Positions 12,401 through 27,400 of a stretch of DNA of 64,000 nt are shown piece by piece. The stretch comes from Fasciolopsis buskii (Eukaryota; Platyhelminthes; Trematoda; Plagiorchiida; Fasciolidae): the NCBI GenBank assembly GCA_008360955.1, contig LUCM01004676.1, positions 240,608 to 304,607 on the forward strand, given 5' to 3'. Position numbers and translations under genes: made by a program. Position 1 is the first letter of the stretch. Every line of letters begins with the position of its first letter. The notes beneath the pieces are model-generated. The model saw nothing but the letters and a program-made list of their open reading frames with translations, was not told the origin of the DNA and searched no databases.

Positions 12401-15400
12401 GGTAGCCACAACGCGTGGGCTAAGCATCAGTCAACAATACTGCTTTACCAATATTTTAACTTTCAAATGCGGCCAAAATATTCAGCCCCTGGATCGCGTG
12501 CAAGTAAAGAAATACTGGATCAAATTCCATCACATGAGTCTGCAAGATAAAGTCTTCAATGAAGAAACTAGCCTAATAAATGACTTTCTTTTCTTGTTTA
12601 CGAAAACACGCCCACCCAAATTAAGAAGCTCTCAAAAACTTTCATTTCCTAACCACTTTTTACGTAACTCTTCGATTTTTGTCCCAGTTTGTCTGCTCTT
12701 ACCCGTACGACATCTATCAATCGATCAATTTCCTCTTCCAGCGGAAAACGCCGTTGTGCGAAATTCAATCGTATATATCTGCAAAGAACAGAAAAATGAA
12801 TGAGGAACAGTTCAGATTCACAAACAGAACAGAAGTAATCAAATTTGGATAGACCCTTTGGCATACATCATATCAGTTCCCAAGTTAGCTGTATTAGATT
12901 AGTTATACTTAGGCAGAAAACACGTACGGAATAACTGTTATCGCTGAACGTTAGATAACTCTTATAATGTATACTTAAACCGAAGGAAACATTTGAACAA
13001 ACGCACACGTTTGCAAACCCGTGCAGAGTTTATTGTAAGAACGGAAAGTAGAACTTTTGTCAAGTGAACTCCAGGATGTGGATGACTTACTATCTTCACC
13101 GAATAAACGACTAGGTATGATTAATGAACAATTTGCATAGCACTCATACCGTTCGGGACTAGACGGCACCAAACTACACTTGTCCTTTATGAATTGAACA
13201 GTTGAAACTTTACTCTTAATGAGGCTAGTCCGAGTTTCAATTTTAAGCCACAGTTAAAGCACATGACAATTTTCTGTTCCTCAGTCATAATTTGATAGTT
13301 TGCTTGTTTTTGCTGGCATCGTCATGCTTGCCTTCCGCGCAATCAGATAATCGCGGATCACGCCGAAATTTTACAGAAAATTTGGATTGTACATTCTTTC
13401 GCCATATGTTCGTGTCCTCTGTGTCGTTTTGCTGGTTACATTACAATGGCATCAATGTACTGGTCGTCACTAAGATCAGTCTTTTACTTATCTGTTACGT
13501 AATTTTTCAGGAGCTTCTGAGTTCAGGCAAACATGCAGTGCATTCTGCTCACTAATCACATGGCCTTACCACTAATCACATTTTTAAGGTAATCTATGCT
13601 TTCAGTCAATTACTTAAATTATTACAAACGGTCAAACTAAAGTGAGCTTGTCGAGTTGGACGTAAATGCATACAGACCATCACTTCGCTTCTTCCGATGG
13701 CCTTAGTAGTTGTTAGTTGGTATGCACGCGACCGTGGGATATTTTGCTGGCAATTAGGTGATCCCAGTCAATAAGATGCGGATTTCAGTTGACAGTTTTA
13801 AACCCATCTGTCGTTCATTCCATTTCAAATACCGGAAAAATTTCAAAAGTGGAACCAAGTGTGTGGCACTTTTATGATCTGCTTCGTTAATGCTTAGTCT
13901 GTATGGACATGAGATTCAACATCCATGAGAGCAAAAGCTTAGTGAATACGAGTGCAACCGCTACTATTCCATTTCTACAATAAATGCAAAAGTGCGAATC
14001 ACTTTTGATCACCTGTGAAAAACTCTTTAAAGTAATTAAGTACAGGAATTTCGATCGGGTGTGTTCGTGTAGGATTTTTACTTGTGTTACTTTGAAAGGG
14101 TATTGTAACAGGTATGGCACGGCCATTGATTGGTCTTGGGATTATGACTGGTTTGTTGTCACCGGCGATGCGGAGAAACATCCAGCTAATTGCATTAGAA
14201 ATAAGGGATTTCAGGGCTTCATTTTGAGACTGTCATTTTCGTGTACTTGTCCACGAGGAGAAATTAGTTCTGCATCATGATATTTGAAATAATTATTCAC
14301 CCGCTTTTGTCTCGCCATCATTCTGTTTTTTTCATAGTACACTGTTTTTGGCAGCTTATATCCCATCAGCCCGGATGGCCTTTTATTGTTTTTGTCCCAT
14401 TCGAATTTACCCGTCGTCTGTTTAGGTCCCAACTTGGGTTTTAAATGACATGCTATTCCTGACAGCTAAAAGATCAGACCAGGTAACACATTTAAATCCC
14501 ATTTTTCATTGACTTTCGATGTTTCTTGGTGAATCATCTCGAAAATAAAGAAGTTCAGAGGGAGATCTCCTGTGAAGATTTTTACAAACAACCATCCTGA
14601 TGAAGTGAGAATTTGAAGTTGACAGGCTGATGAAACGAAATAAAAAGATAGTTTGTCGAGTATGATAATAAATTTATTGCCAAGTAAATCACAAAACACG
14701 GAGCATTCGCAAACTTCTTAGCAAAACACAACCTTGATTTTTCTTAGGATGAACTTACTTCAAGAGGCATGCAGTTTTAGTCTATTCAATGGTTATCTGT
14801 TTCATCGTTACTATTTGCTAACCATTTGAGTGATCGCGCTTTAAACGGATTCAGCTTAAAATTAAACATGAGACAGAATGATCAAAGTGGGCAAGAAATC
14901 ATTACAGTTAAGATATGGGCAAAAAGTTTCCCGTTTTTACTAAGTGGGATGCAAACAAACAGGTTCATGCAAACCAAATTTCCACTCGAAAACCTTAGTG
15001 GCCAAAACATAAGGAATATAGTCGATTCAGGGTATCAGATGTGGCTGGAGAGGCGAAATATATTAGTTTCTCCGGACTTTTTGATGGTTTGGGATTTTAA
15101 GGCTCCCACCCAGTTCACTTCCAAATCACAAAGCAAAAGCATGTGAAAGCATCAAAGCGACCCCACTAAACTAAAGCAATAGAGACTGCACACAGGCAGT
15201 CGAGTTGATGCTAATTGTTGCTTCTCTAATTCAGTTTGAAAAGTCTTTTGGAACCTGTCACGGTTATTATGCAAAGACAAAATAAATAACGGAGGTGAGC
15301 GATGCAATTATTTTTTTCCTCATGAGGATAGGCGATATCCAGCATCATAACCGAGAGATGCATGATGTTCGATACTTGGTGCTAACGCCGGGAAACGGCG

Positions 15401-18400
15401 AAAAGTATTCATGTTAGCTTACCGCATTCCTGCTTCTTTGGAGACCGCATTTTGATAGACTTCTTCACTAACCAATAGATAGTCCGGTTGACTAGCCAGC
15501 TGCGCTTTTGGCTGGTCTTCAAAAAATGTAATGTCATCATAGAAATAAAAGTGTTCCTGGCGTAGAGCTTTAAGGTCTTCCAGTATCTGGTTTGGAACGA
15601 GAATAAAACGAAATTTGAAGGAAAATCAACTTTATCTACTGCTTTGTACTTGGACACAGCAACAACATTTATTTGCGTCCTACATTCACTGTGACGCACC
15701 TCTTCCCGTGCAGAAATTTCGTCAGCATCCATATCCAAACCCGATTTAAAAGGCTCCTGCAATACTGTTTGAATTTCTTTGTAATTTCGAAGACTGTACG
15801 GAAGCCAGTCATTGTCCACGTAGGAAAACAGACATGGATCACTGCGAACATTAAGAATAATCCAATACTGGTGGGAGAGAAAGAGATGAAAGAATATTAT
15901 TACTAACTCCTGATCCACTTTATCACAATTTGTTTGGAATATATAAACAAATTTCCTAAAAACCATCTTCATTAGTCCAATGGTTATGAAACATAGTTTG
16001 CCGTTCATCAATTCTCTGTCATTTACAACATTGTTTTGAGAGTTGTTCGTTGTAAGTGGAGGCAGAAAATATCTCCCGGCTGAGCGTGGATTCGTCTGAA
16101 AATTGTTGCCCAGGTTCATCGGTGTGGTAACTGGAATGCAGGAATGAAACAAGGCGGATCATTTACACTGGCCGATGTTCATCAGCCCTAGAACCTTTCG
16201 CAATTTTACAAAGGCCTGGAAAACAACTTCGTGACGGATTGCGCGAAAAAAACAGAAGCACCACCAATGATCACAGGTTCCTCGGCATGTGACACCTCGG
16301 TTAACACCGGCCAAGGAATCTTTGCACCAATTTGATTAAACTGTCGGCCTACTTCTACTCCTAGCTTACAGTAAGACTTTGCAAGAGAAATAAAAACGAC
16401 CTGATATTTTTACGAAGTGTTCAATACGCATGTCAACTCTTCCAGACTTCTCCTTTAGAATACCGATTATCTTTGGGATCCACGGTTATTCCTTGGGAAT
16501 TTTAGTGCCCAGCTTTACTGACCAAAGGCGATATGAATCGTTTTACTCTTAGAAGGTTCAAATATTTTTATCGTTCTACTATGTGATGAAGTGAAATGCT
16601 TATAATATTTCACAAGAAACACCATTGTGAGAATAGTGGTAGAGTATTAAGGGCACCGTTATGGCAGGAATACATAGCCACGTTGCACCCTGTTCTTCGA
16701 GCAACCCAGTAAAGACAGATTTTCGGGTAGTCCTCCCAGGCGTTCTGCTCTTTAGTGTGTTCTGGTAAGTGCCATGAGGTTGTTGTCCGTTTCAAGTTTA
16801 ATATTCCTGGTTAAAAATGGTCATTTGTCACGGAAACGCAAACCTCTACCGAACCAAACTCCTAATAGTGTATACCAAATAGCTCGTTCTCTAGGAATGC
16901 CCATTCATATAACATTCGTGTTCAGCTTCATCATTGCCGATCAAAATAGTAAATGCGGTTGGATATAAAACTGCCCTTTTGTGCACTCATCACGACTGAT
17001 TTTTGACGTATATTACACTATTTATAATTGCGCAGTGATCTTAGAAAAGACATGACTATGCAAGCACGGATGAAAACATTATAAAACAAGGACTCAGGTC
17101 ATCTTAAATGTTGATAAGACCCTTTAAAGTAAAAAACTTCAAAGGAACTCAGCAGCAAAGGGGAACTTTGGTTTACAGTTTTCGGAGCGTTGATATTACC
17201 TAATGGACTACTTATAAATAAACGACAGTAGAGCATACTGGGTTTTTTGAGGCACATTTCTTTACAAGTTGCCTCAAACTGCGCGCTGAAGGTTGGGATA
17301 CGCCGATGATCGGCAATCCACATTGGGATTTTTCTTGACGATAATCATGATGAACATTTTCCGCGGTTAGATGATCCCGTTCGCTTTCGCTGTCTCGTAC
17401 CAGACAGTACTGACCCTGGAATAGGAATAGATAGAAATGATAAAGTAAAGTTTGTTGCAGTTGGGTACTGAGACGAACAAAACGTCCGTTTACTGCCAAT
17501 AAAATTGGCTACAGCTCTTTAATTTCAATCTTCAGAGTTTGGAGATTTACGGGCTCCAAACGTTCTCGCTTTTGTCAATGTGATTAAAGATCACGTAAAT
17601 AATTTCGGAACTTAAATTAACCTCTTAGCAAGGTTATGCATTCCAGAGGTAGGAGACAAGCCTATGCTCGATTAGAGTATCTCGTTACATTTTCCTGCAT
17701 CTGAGCACGTACACGGGGCTGCCAATTTGATTCTTCACATGACCGCGTTGTTCACTCAAATGTATCGATGCCAAATCCGTCAAACGGCTTTGGCAGCTGC
17801 CCATTAACAACGCCAGCAGTCGTGGCCTAATCTGAGGGGATCTGAGAGGATGATCAGCGCCATTTTCGCACATCCATCATGTAATTCGGGGTAAAACAAT
17901 CCCACGTGGGTTTTTCAGGTCGCCTATCAAGTGCTGCCTAATGGATCTAAGGACATCAGAATACGATTATTTGGCATTGATGCAGCCCTATGGACCGAAT
18001 GTTTAAGATTACCCTGTATTAAAACCAATACAAGCGCAGTCTGCTAAATCTTGGCACTGAGATCCATGTCACTTATCCGGTGGAAATCGCACCTGTTTTG
18101 TTCTATTACTTTCAGAGACTGAACGGTCTCAAGTACACTTAAAACCAAATATCACCATTTTTGTAGGAACCCGTTCAGAAAACAAAATTAGCATAAGTAA
18201 TCCGCACCGCCCAAGAGTTCAGATCTTGTAATTTGCAGTCTTAATTACAGAAATATCGGACACCATTGTTCAGATGAAGATCTGCTCTAGTTTCGAACTA
18301 AAAAAATAGCCTGAGAAATTTCGGGCATTCAGAGTGAAAAGAAACCAAAATAATTCATTTTTTCTGGCGATTTGGCGACCAGCCTGGAAAACTGCCTTTT

Positions 18401-21400
18401 TTAGTAGTTATGTAATACATTTTTACTCGGAGTTCGTGAATCATATTTTTCATCCTGGTCGATTACTATTATTGTTGTGAATTGAACTACCGTTGGTTAT
18501 TGTCTGAAGCTGTACTGTGATGTTACACACCTCTGTGAGACAAATACCTCACTTTTGTTCACTAAATCAACGGTTGCAATCCATATGCAGGATCGCGTTT
18601 GTTTTATCGACCTAATTTTTGTCTATCAATGCAGAGTTTAAAGGGCATATCCATTTGGTGAATGAGCTCTGAAAATCGTTTGAAAATAAACCCATAAATA
18701 ATCAGCGGATTATGGCTTTTAAATTTCATTCGGACAAACCAGATGAACTCAGCAACTTTTGTTTTCTTCCTGCTACTTCATAAAATTTCTGCATAGTATT
18801 GTAGTTTATCTTTCTAACATGGCCACTTCGCAGTTTCAGACAAATTAGTTTCGCTATAAACCATTTGTTTTCTTTTTGTAGTTAGAGCAGGAATAATACA
18901 TCAGTGTTAGGAGTTACATGATAGTCAAGAAAGAGTCTGAGGTCTTGTTTGAATCCCCAACTTATGAGTTCTAGTTCCATGTCATCGGAAACAATAACTC
19001 AACAATCAGTCCACCGGCCGTATAGTCAAAAAACAGCCGTAGAACTCCAGTTTCAGATGCTTGGTTTTCTTCAACATAAACGATGATAAAATTCTTCCTT
19101 CTTTGTTTACTATCCAACAAGTGTCATGTTGATGGAAAGCAGCAATGACCTTGTGCAATGCGGAAGTGACCAGAAAGATGGAGGTGTGAGATCACGGCAT
19201 TATCGTCCAAACGCTACGGTGATATCCACCTGGTATGCACCTTTAGTGTTCAAAGTTGAAAGACAAAGACAGTCCACCATGAGTGTTAATCGATATCCAA
19301 TAACCATCCATTCTATTTTACTTTCATCAAGTCATACAGCTCCATTTTATCGTACGGTGTTTTCAAAATGTGATGCCAATGTACTCCCATTTTACTCCTC
19401 TCTGTCTGGCAGTTTGAAGCACTTCATAAAGTACAACATGGATAACCACTGATAGCCTATTTTAGTCTTAATAACTGAGTATTCCTGCCAATCAAGTGGC
19501 GGTTTTGATTGCTCACATTTTGGCCAGGTCTAGTGATCCTCGCACACTGAAAGGCGTTTGTTAGTAAAACCACAGTCCGTGCTCGAGAAAAGTAGCCTAT
19601 TTTCGAGCAGAAAAGCCCTGCTTCAAGCAGCTATAAGAAAGTAGATTGTGTTAGCACGACCCAAATTTCTCTTCCACTGACACCCCCAATAAACGTTTGA
19701 CTTAAAGGAAGGGTACCTAATTTCGTCAGCAGATTTATTTCAACATCTTTGGTTTGATTAAGGAGCCCAAACCTAATTTGCCACTTGATCAAACTAGCAT
19801 GGAAGATACACTGGATCGCAAACTGATCGTTATGCGTAAGTTGTTCAGTATAAATCGTGATAACTTCAGTTAATCCACATTAGGTAGTTAAAAAGAAAAA
19901 GCCACAGAAACGACGGTAGTTAGGAAGTCGGGGCGGACTGGTCTATCTTTTAAAGGAGTTTATCTCGGCTGATGTCAGGTACTAGATATTGTCATATTTT
20001 GGCCCAAAACCCAAAACTTCCGATCTCGTTAACATTCAGTCTACTCACCTTAAAATACAGCAGGCCAGACTTTGCCATCTTAGTCTACCTGTATTTACGT
20101 TCCAGTCTCGTTGAATTGTGACATCTGCTTCATGAACAAACATTTATCCGCATGTGAGCACCAACAAGCCTGGTCAAATGCTGAGAGATCAAACCGTTCC
20201 ATGCACTGTCGATACGAGCCACTCAGTGAATATGGATGAATCGCTCAAACAGATATGAAAACCGATGAACTAAAAAGAACTGACTATAGATGGGCCTGCA
20301 GACATTTGTTTCTATACTTTGCAATCTTTTATCGAGTGGCGGTGTGCACAAGCACATAGGCTTCTTCGGCTCACCCGAATTCCCCCGGCAACCAGTCGAT
20401 TCAGTCAGTTAGTTCATTCGACCTAACTCCCCAAGATATACCGAGCTTCTATCCAATGTTATTTTTGGCGGTCACAGGCCAACGGAATAATTTGATCGAC
20501 TCAAACTGGAGAAGATTAATTTGCATGTTTTTAACACAATAGACAAAACCCGATAACTCAACCAATGTGAATAGCCAAATACTAGATGTAAAACGATGTT
20601 ATTCGCGGAAAATTATAAACTTCCAGCAGATTTAACAAACCGAAACAGCGCAGCTGAACAGTTTTACCCGCTGTCTGAAACAGCTAGCTGTGCGTGCTTA
20701 TCACCGTCAAACTCGGACGAGGATGTAGACTAGCGATCGCGAGAAGCATGTCACAGCCTCTGGACTATTTGGATGGTTAACATCAGTTTGCTAAACTTCA
20801 AGGCATTATACAGTACGGCTGATGGTTTCTATCAAAGATCGAACAGTTGTATAGTGGTGACACGGTTTTCTAGCAGTTATCTACGTGTCAGTACTGCGTG
20901 ATTAATAATTTAGTGCAGCAGCTAACTTCTACTTTTTACGATGCCCAAATAAAGATTGCGGCAGGCATATAAGCCGTGACTCTTCGAACCAAAATTTACC
21001 TATTTTGTTCAATCTTAACTAAACATATACCATAGAAAGAATAACAGTAGAAGAGATTGATTCTCAAATAGTTTTCTTTGAAAGAAGCTCAAATGAAATC
21101 TATTTTTTTGGAATGCCGCTGATGTACATTAAATCGTACGCATAGGATACCACTACACTTGAAAACTACTGCTTTGAAATCCCATATGAAAATTCACTTT
21201 CCCTCTGTTTTTACCATTTAGGTTGTCCAATGCAAGATCAACGGGCTTTCGGTTTTACCATTGTATCACAAGTCCAATCCCACGTTGCGTTTAATGGATA
21301 ACGAGACTTATGTTCTTCGTATCATATCACTTTCACTTAAGCAAACCCAATCAAAACCGGTGATTGAACGAACTCCTTAAATTTCGTTCATTTTGCCATG

Positions 21401-24400
21401 ACCAGAGTTAGAATCCCAAATTCCTACTGGCTATTTGTAGCTTTTGCTCGTTGCTTCTCTTCGGCACTTCAAAGCACTGGGACGACTGGTTGCTGCGGTT
21501 TGTGAATAATAATTGAACCTACAAAAGAAAACACGTGTACCAAGTGTTTTCGGATGGTAGGTTTCTGCCCACTCAAGTGGGATTTCTCTAGTTTTCACAT
21601 GTGTGACTGGTGTCAAATTGATATTTATTAATTACATGTGGACTGTAAATTGCTCCTACAGAATAATTGGGAACTAAAGAATCGGAGTCACGGAATAACT
21701 CTATGAAATCGGTTACTACAGAAATTCAAAATGTGACTACAGGATTGGACGTATAGATATTCGAATATCCAGTTCCCAATTTCGCCTTCAAAAGTTGACG
21801 CTGTTAACCAGGGTTGAACTGGTTACTGATCACTTTACCGTTCAAGTAAGCTAACTGCGATGCGGTCATCAAAGTCGAACTGCGCAAACTAGGACGCACT
21901 GTTGTGTAACTTTAAAATCAGCAAACCAACTCCTAGAAGTACTTGTCAGTTAGGTGGAAGATCGCCAGTTTGACCCCAATTTGAGGTACCGGAGTTGTGT
22001 TCATTTTTTGCACTTATCTGTTGTGTTATTCATGTTTTTTATGCAGCGGTTAAGGTGCAAACTAATAACAGTTCAAAACTGCCTACTTCATATCTAGGAC
22101 ACGACATGCATTCTAAACCCGGAGGAATGCACATGTAAAGGGAGGCTAATTTCACTGTTGAATCAACAGAATCCTCAGTTAGAAGTAAAAGCTTCTGTTC
22201 ACCAGATAAAATTACTTAATCTTGGTGCAAAATCAAATAGTGCGCCCTGATCAGGGACTGCCCAACGGTTAAAAAAGTTAACAGAACAAAATTTAAGGAA
22301 GAATGCTTGTCCGAAAAACTTACCGCACAAATCCATGAACTGAACCTGCTGCGATTTGGGACCATATTACTGGCCAAAATATATCTACTCAAATAAATGC
22401 CTGTCGCATAAATCCAAAGGACAGAACTGATTTTTTTCAATGATATAGGTCAAAAACAAAAATAGTGAGACCACAATTGAAAAACATCTAAAATTGCCCC
22501 ATTCTGCAACCTGCGGTTGTTTCATTGCCTAAGACTCGTGTTAAAATTTTCAACATAGCGACATCTTTTAAAGAAAAGCAAGCCATTTTGGAAATTTTCT
22601 AACAAAGTTTCAGACTACATATGTTTATTAGTACTCATATACTGTGGTTATCGATCACGTGATAGTCTAAGATGCACTGATTCATCTTATGCAAACATAT
22701 ACTTAAGAATATAGAAGAAACGTTTCCGGCTTGGAGCGTACAGAATCAAACAAAACTACTCATGGGTGGACAAATTAGTTTATCCAGTTGCCAGTAGACT
22801 TCGTGTGGTCTCAGAATCTAGCAAATAACCCTAACCCTAAGCCACGTGCACTTACACCGCAAACTCACCTTTATCATGGGATGTTCCTTCAAGTGGGGTT
22901 CAACTTGGCCAAAAACGATTTCAGGTAGTTCATCCGCGAGAGTCTGATATTCCTCATGGTAGTTTCCCAGGAGTACAGCCACTCGTTTATTCTTGCCTTT
23001 ACTACACTGGCCATCGGCTAGTCAATGCGGATGATAAATTTGCAGAACATTGTGATTAAGAAAACAAGGAGAATAGAACTTCAAATCAGCTTACCTTTAA
23101 GTTACATTAACTTCGGGTTAGGGCAAAAATAAAATAATCTCGACACTCTTTCGCTACATCTTTAATACCTTTTTTGTCTGCCCGAGTAATCGACCATGAT
23201 TATCGTTCAGTCTTGAAAAGCACCAGACTACTACAAAAGACATTCCCCTTTAGAGAGTAGCATTTTGCAATGTTCTGCTCAACGTCATCATCACAATCTT
23301 GGAGATTAGATTACTCATATTCTGTGAAAGACGAAATGACAGGTTATGGGTACGGCTGCAGTGCTGCGCTAGTGATGACACATAAAAGGAGGATGTTAGC
23401 CATTTCTGCACAGCTCCGGGTAATGTTTATCTGGGTCCGCCTAAATTACAAAGTACAATCACCGTAGTGCATTAGTTTAGCAAATGATTCACTTTTAGAT
23501 GTGCTGAAATGCTGCGAAACCGAAGTAGCCTCTGGATTTTGCCAAATTCGTTTTTCCGTCAATTTTACTAAATTCACTGTCCCAAATAAGCTGGTACAAA
23601 ACAGAATATCCGGAGTAAATCGCAAAAAATTCTACCGGGGACAAAAATGTTTAGAACAGTCAGAAAAGAAATCGTTTGTGCCAGAATATTACATGCTTTG
23701 AATCGTTTAAATCTTTGCAAACCAGCAGATTCGCTGAATGAATTTTTTGTGCAGGTGATCAGATGCTTTACTCATAACAGCAGCCTAGAATCACAAAATT
23801 ATGCATAACTGTAAATGGAGCTACCTAGTAAATTGTGCTCCATAATGAGGAAACAGAAGAAGAAATCAGAAAAGAGATCTCGACGGTGCCACATAATTAG
23901 TTACAGAATTTACTAATGATGAAAACTCGGCGGAATCTACATGAGTTACTTAGGAACACCAATTTATTTGACTCTTGCAATAGTTAGGTTAATTAGCTAT
24001 CCAGTAAATGTTTACTTGTGGTTACACAATATACAAAAACCCGAAACTTTCAGACTTATGAAGCAACAGGAGCATTTGAGTTCCTTGTTTATGTTGCCTT
24101 TAAGTTCCTAGATCAGACAATTTGAGCGGTAGAAACATTGACGCTCAGTAATTTGCAGATCGAAAACATCAATAAACTTGACGATCTGATTGACTTGGAA
24201 AATTTAGTCTGGCGGCTCATAAGTTTGTGTGAACTTACCTCCTTGTTGGCGGTTACTAGAATCTTCTGCCTCGGTTACTGGTTGGTTGTCGTCTACAGAA
24301 AAAATTTCGTTCATTTAGAAGCGATTTATAAAAAGTAAAGCAGTAAAACACTTGTAAATTTTTCAAGTTTCGGCTAATGGATTCCAGTCAATTTCCTATT

Positions 24401-27400
24401 GGACAGCCAGTTTCTTGATAATACGGATAAAAACAACACAGAAAACGTTGGATTTGAAAAATGATTATCACGAAAAAAAAGAAAATATTCACTGTAGATA
24501 ACTCAAATTACCAAGCATTCGCAACTTATTCAAGACAAGTAAAAATCGAATAAGTAAAACATGTCTTCATGAAATAATTCACCATGTGCTGTCATCGCTC
24601 AACTCACCATAAAGAAACCATAGAAGCACTGTACAGCTGTTTCATCCAAGTAATTAAGCCCTGCAGGTCATATCCAAAGCCTTCGTCGTACTTAAGCTAC
24701 CTACAAAGAAGTCATCTATCAGTAGGGGTCAGTCGCTTGAGCTAGCGGAAAGTAACCGTGCAAATCAGTGACGGATAGGTGCAACATCATGTGGTGAATT
24801 TGAACAAACCGTTCAGAGCTTGCCCAGTAGCGTAATGGCTAAGGCGTTCGACTCAGAATCGTTCGTCCTTGTTCGGGTTCGCGTCGCAGTTCGGGCGCGG
24901 TGGATATACACTGCTGATGATTCCTAACAAGGATGAAGCAGCTGTACAGTGCTTCCATGGTTTCTTTATAGTGAGTTGAGCGATGAAATCACATGGTGAA
25001 TTACTTCATGCAAACATTCAACTTTCTACTATTAAAATGAAACATGTTTCTTAACAGCCTTCACTATATGGCTTTTGAGAATAATAAAGTTGTATCTGCG
25101 AGCTTTGGTGGCAAAAATTGCATTCCGATCGACAGTCAAATTTTAGAAAAACCAGTGTTCCGTCATATTCAGTTAAAAGAGCCGCAACGAAAAGCTTCAT
25201 ATCTGAGTTTTCGGACAGCGCACTTGCAAATTGAATGCTATCGGAAAAGTGTTAGTTCAGGGGTCATGCAAGTGCAATAATTGATTTTGTGATGCACAAA
25301 CCAAACGGTTGCAAGAGACAAATCGTTGCTACAATAAAGAAGTATTTCATGCAGAACAGCTGCGAGATTTTCGTTCAGTTAATTAAACTGCTTTCAGGAA
25401 AAGGAAGAAGAATGAAAATCTTTTCAAAACGTTTTCATAAATTAAGTGGCGAGAAGAGATGCGAAAACGAATATCGAAGAAAAAGAGCAAGGGTTTAGGA
25501 GCAATAAACGACTCCATCTTTTTCGGCGGCAATAATGGCATCACATCTCTTATGGCACATTTTAACGGCAGCATTAAAATGCTGACGACATTCATTTAGG
25601 TAGCAGTCCTAGAAATTGTATATTCTGGCTTTGTGAGGTGCCTCAACAACTTACCGAGGCCGGCAGTACACAATTAGCGTGATCCAGGAAGGACCCGGCC
25701 ATGGTGGAATTTGTGAAATGTTGCACTCAGCCAACCTTTAACGAATTCAAAATATTCCTGTTTTTGAGTGGATTCCGATCTAACAGAATACCAATTTGTG
25801 TATAATTAGTTAATAACCCTGGGAAAATGTGTAGCTAGAGCGGGTACATTTAACGACTTTCGATTGTTTACCGACTCACGCCGGACAAATCGTATGTCCT
25901 GATGCCTTTCATGATTCTTTTATGACATGTTCATGAAACCTACCTGCTTCATGGTAACCCTGAGAATATATAACCCTGGAGACCCCGGTTTGTTCTCGGC
26001 CGACGTGTAGTTCCGCAGGGAAAATCCGAATGTCCGTTCGTCGTGGCGATTTTCCGGCTGATGCTTGATCCCTTTCAGTTGGTATTTTATCCACTCACGT
26101 TTTATTTCCGATTTCTTCGGAGCTTTTTTGTAGATTTCTCTAGCCTCTTAGATGATAGTCTTTCTCTCACTTGGCAATCGCAGACAAGTCGTCCTGTGTT
26201 AATTCCAATACTCGAAATGGTCATACTCTCAGATATATTTTGCAAAAATATTTAAATTGTGCCGTCATATTTCCAGACTTATTCAGACGATCTTTGACTG
26301 GTAGCCAAGGGTGTAAACTTGTTGGCGTTCCTTTTTAGACGTTCTCAGAGGAGGAATGAATGCCCGTGTGGTGAAAGAATAACGTCTATCAACGCTGATG
26401 TCTGTGCCTTTGAACATTTGCCTGATTTCATTCGTGTACGCGTCTTTCTTTACTTCACTCGTCATTTCCCCTGGTAAACATACAATCACGTTTTTTGATT
26501 TTAATTTTCTTTTCTGGTTGGTATGCAAAACTTCATAGCGAAAATAATGTACATTTCATTCTGAATAACCTATTTTGAGTATGAAAATGCCTTACCCGAG
26601 AACCGTGGAATTTTTACGGAAATTCATTCACTAACTCCGCTCCGAAAATAAAATGAACATTATGGTCACCACCCAAGAGCCATGAAGATATTTCACAAAA
26701 GATTTGTTCGACAGCCTATTCAATTGTGCCATGTAACTTGACCAGAATTGTCCAGTGCTGCTAATCTTGCCTGCACGTAGACGTTTCTGAAAAACCAAGC
26801 GAGAAAAGTTGCCTAAATTTTACCTTGCTTTCACTCTGGACAACTGTGCTCCGTTATTTTTGAGATTCTGAGGCAACAGATTCATTCAGTTTTGGTCTTC
26901 TTAGGATAAAAATAGTTTCCTATTCTAGACAACTCAGAACTTTTGATTCAATCCTAAGACTTATTCCCAATTTGGTAATAACGAGTGAACTTGTGGGAGG
27001 TTTACTAAGTTCTTACAAACGGATTTTACACTGCAAAGGCACAGACAGTCCCGTGAAATCAGCAGACTTGGGTATGAGACTGGTCAATTAACCAGTGACT
27101 GAGGATTTGAACTGATTCTAAAAATCACCTTCTGACAAGCTCATTTCAAAATAATTTTTGTTGTCGGGAAACATCGTCTGCACAGGACTGAAAAATAAGA
27201 AATACGGTACATTTAAAATTGCTTTATTGAACCATGGTGCATTTATGATAAGCCAACCCCGGATATCGGAAAATCATGAACTTGAGAACGAAACTACACA
27301 GGAAGCCGAACAGAGAGGACCTTGACCGTTCATACCTGGGACACATTGGGATTCTTGTACTCGCGGTTTTTTGGGTTTTCCTCTCGATTTGGATGGACAA

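Noticed and set aside
14600..14650. Hammerhead ribozyme around CTGATGAAACGAAA
   Set aside because: The core-like bases are present but there is no stem II between them and no matching stems I and III could be seen.
15868..16152. The 247-codon minus-strand frame over 15409-16152 read as one exon
   Set aside because: Only parts match paladin, in two different frames. GTGCGT and ACCAG sites divide it into exons 4 and 5, and the part beyond 15867 is intron sequence read through.
22825..22840. Interstitial telomere
   Set aside because: Only two complete TAACCC units; too short to separate from chance.
24822..24895. Functional tRNA gene at 24.8, 38.8 or 46.4 kb
   Set aside because: The A and B boxes are present, but a shared non-tRNA body follows every copy and the anticodon arms are degraded, so these are SINE heads.
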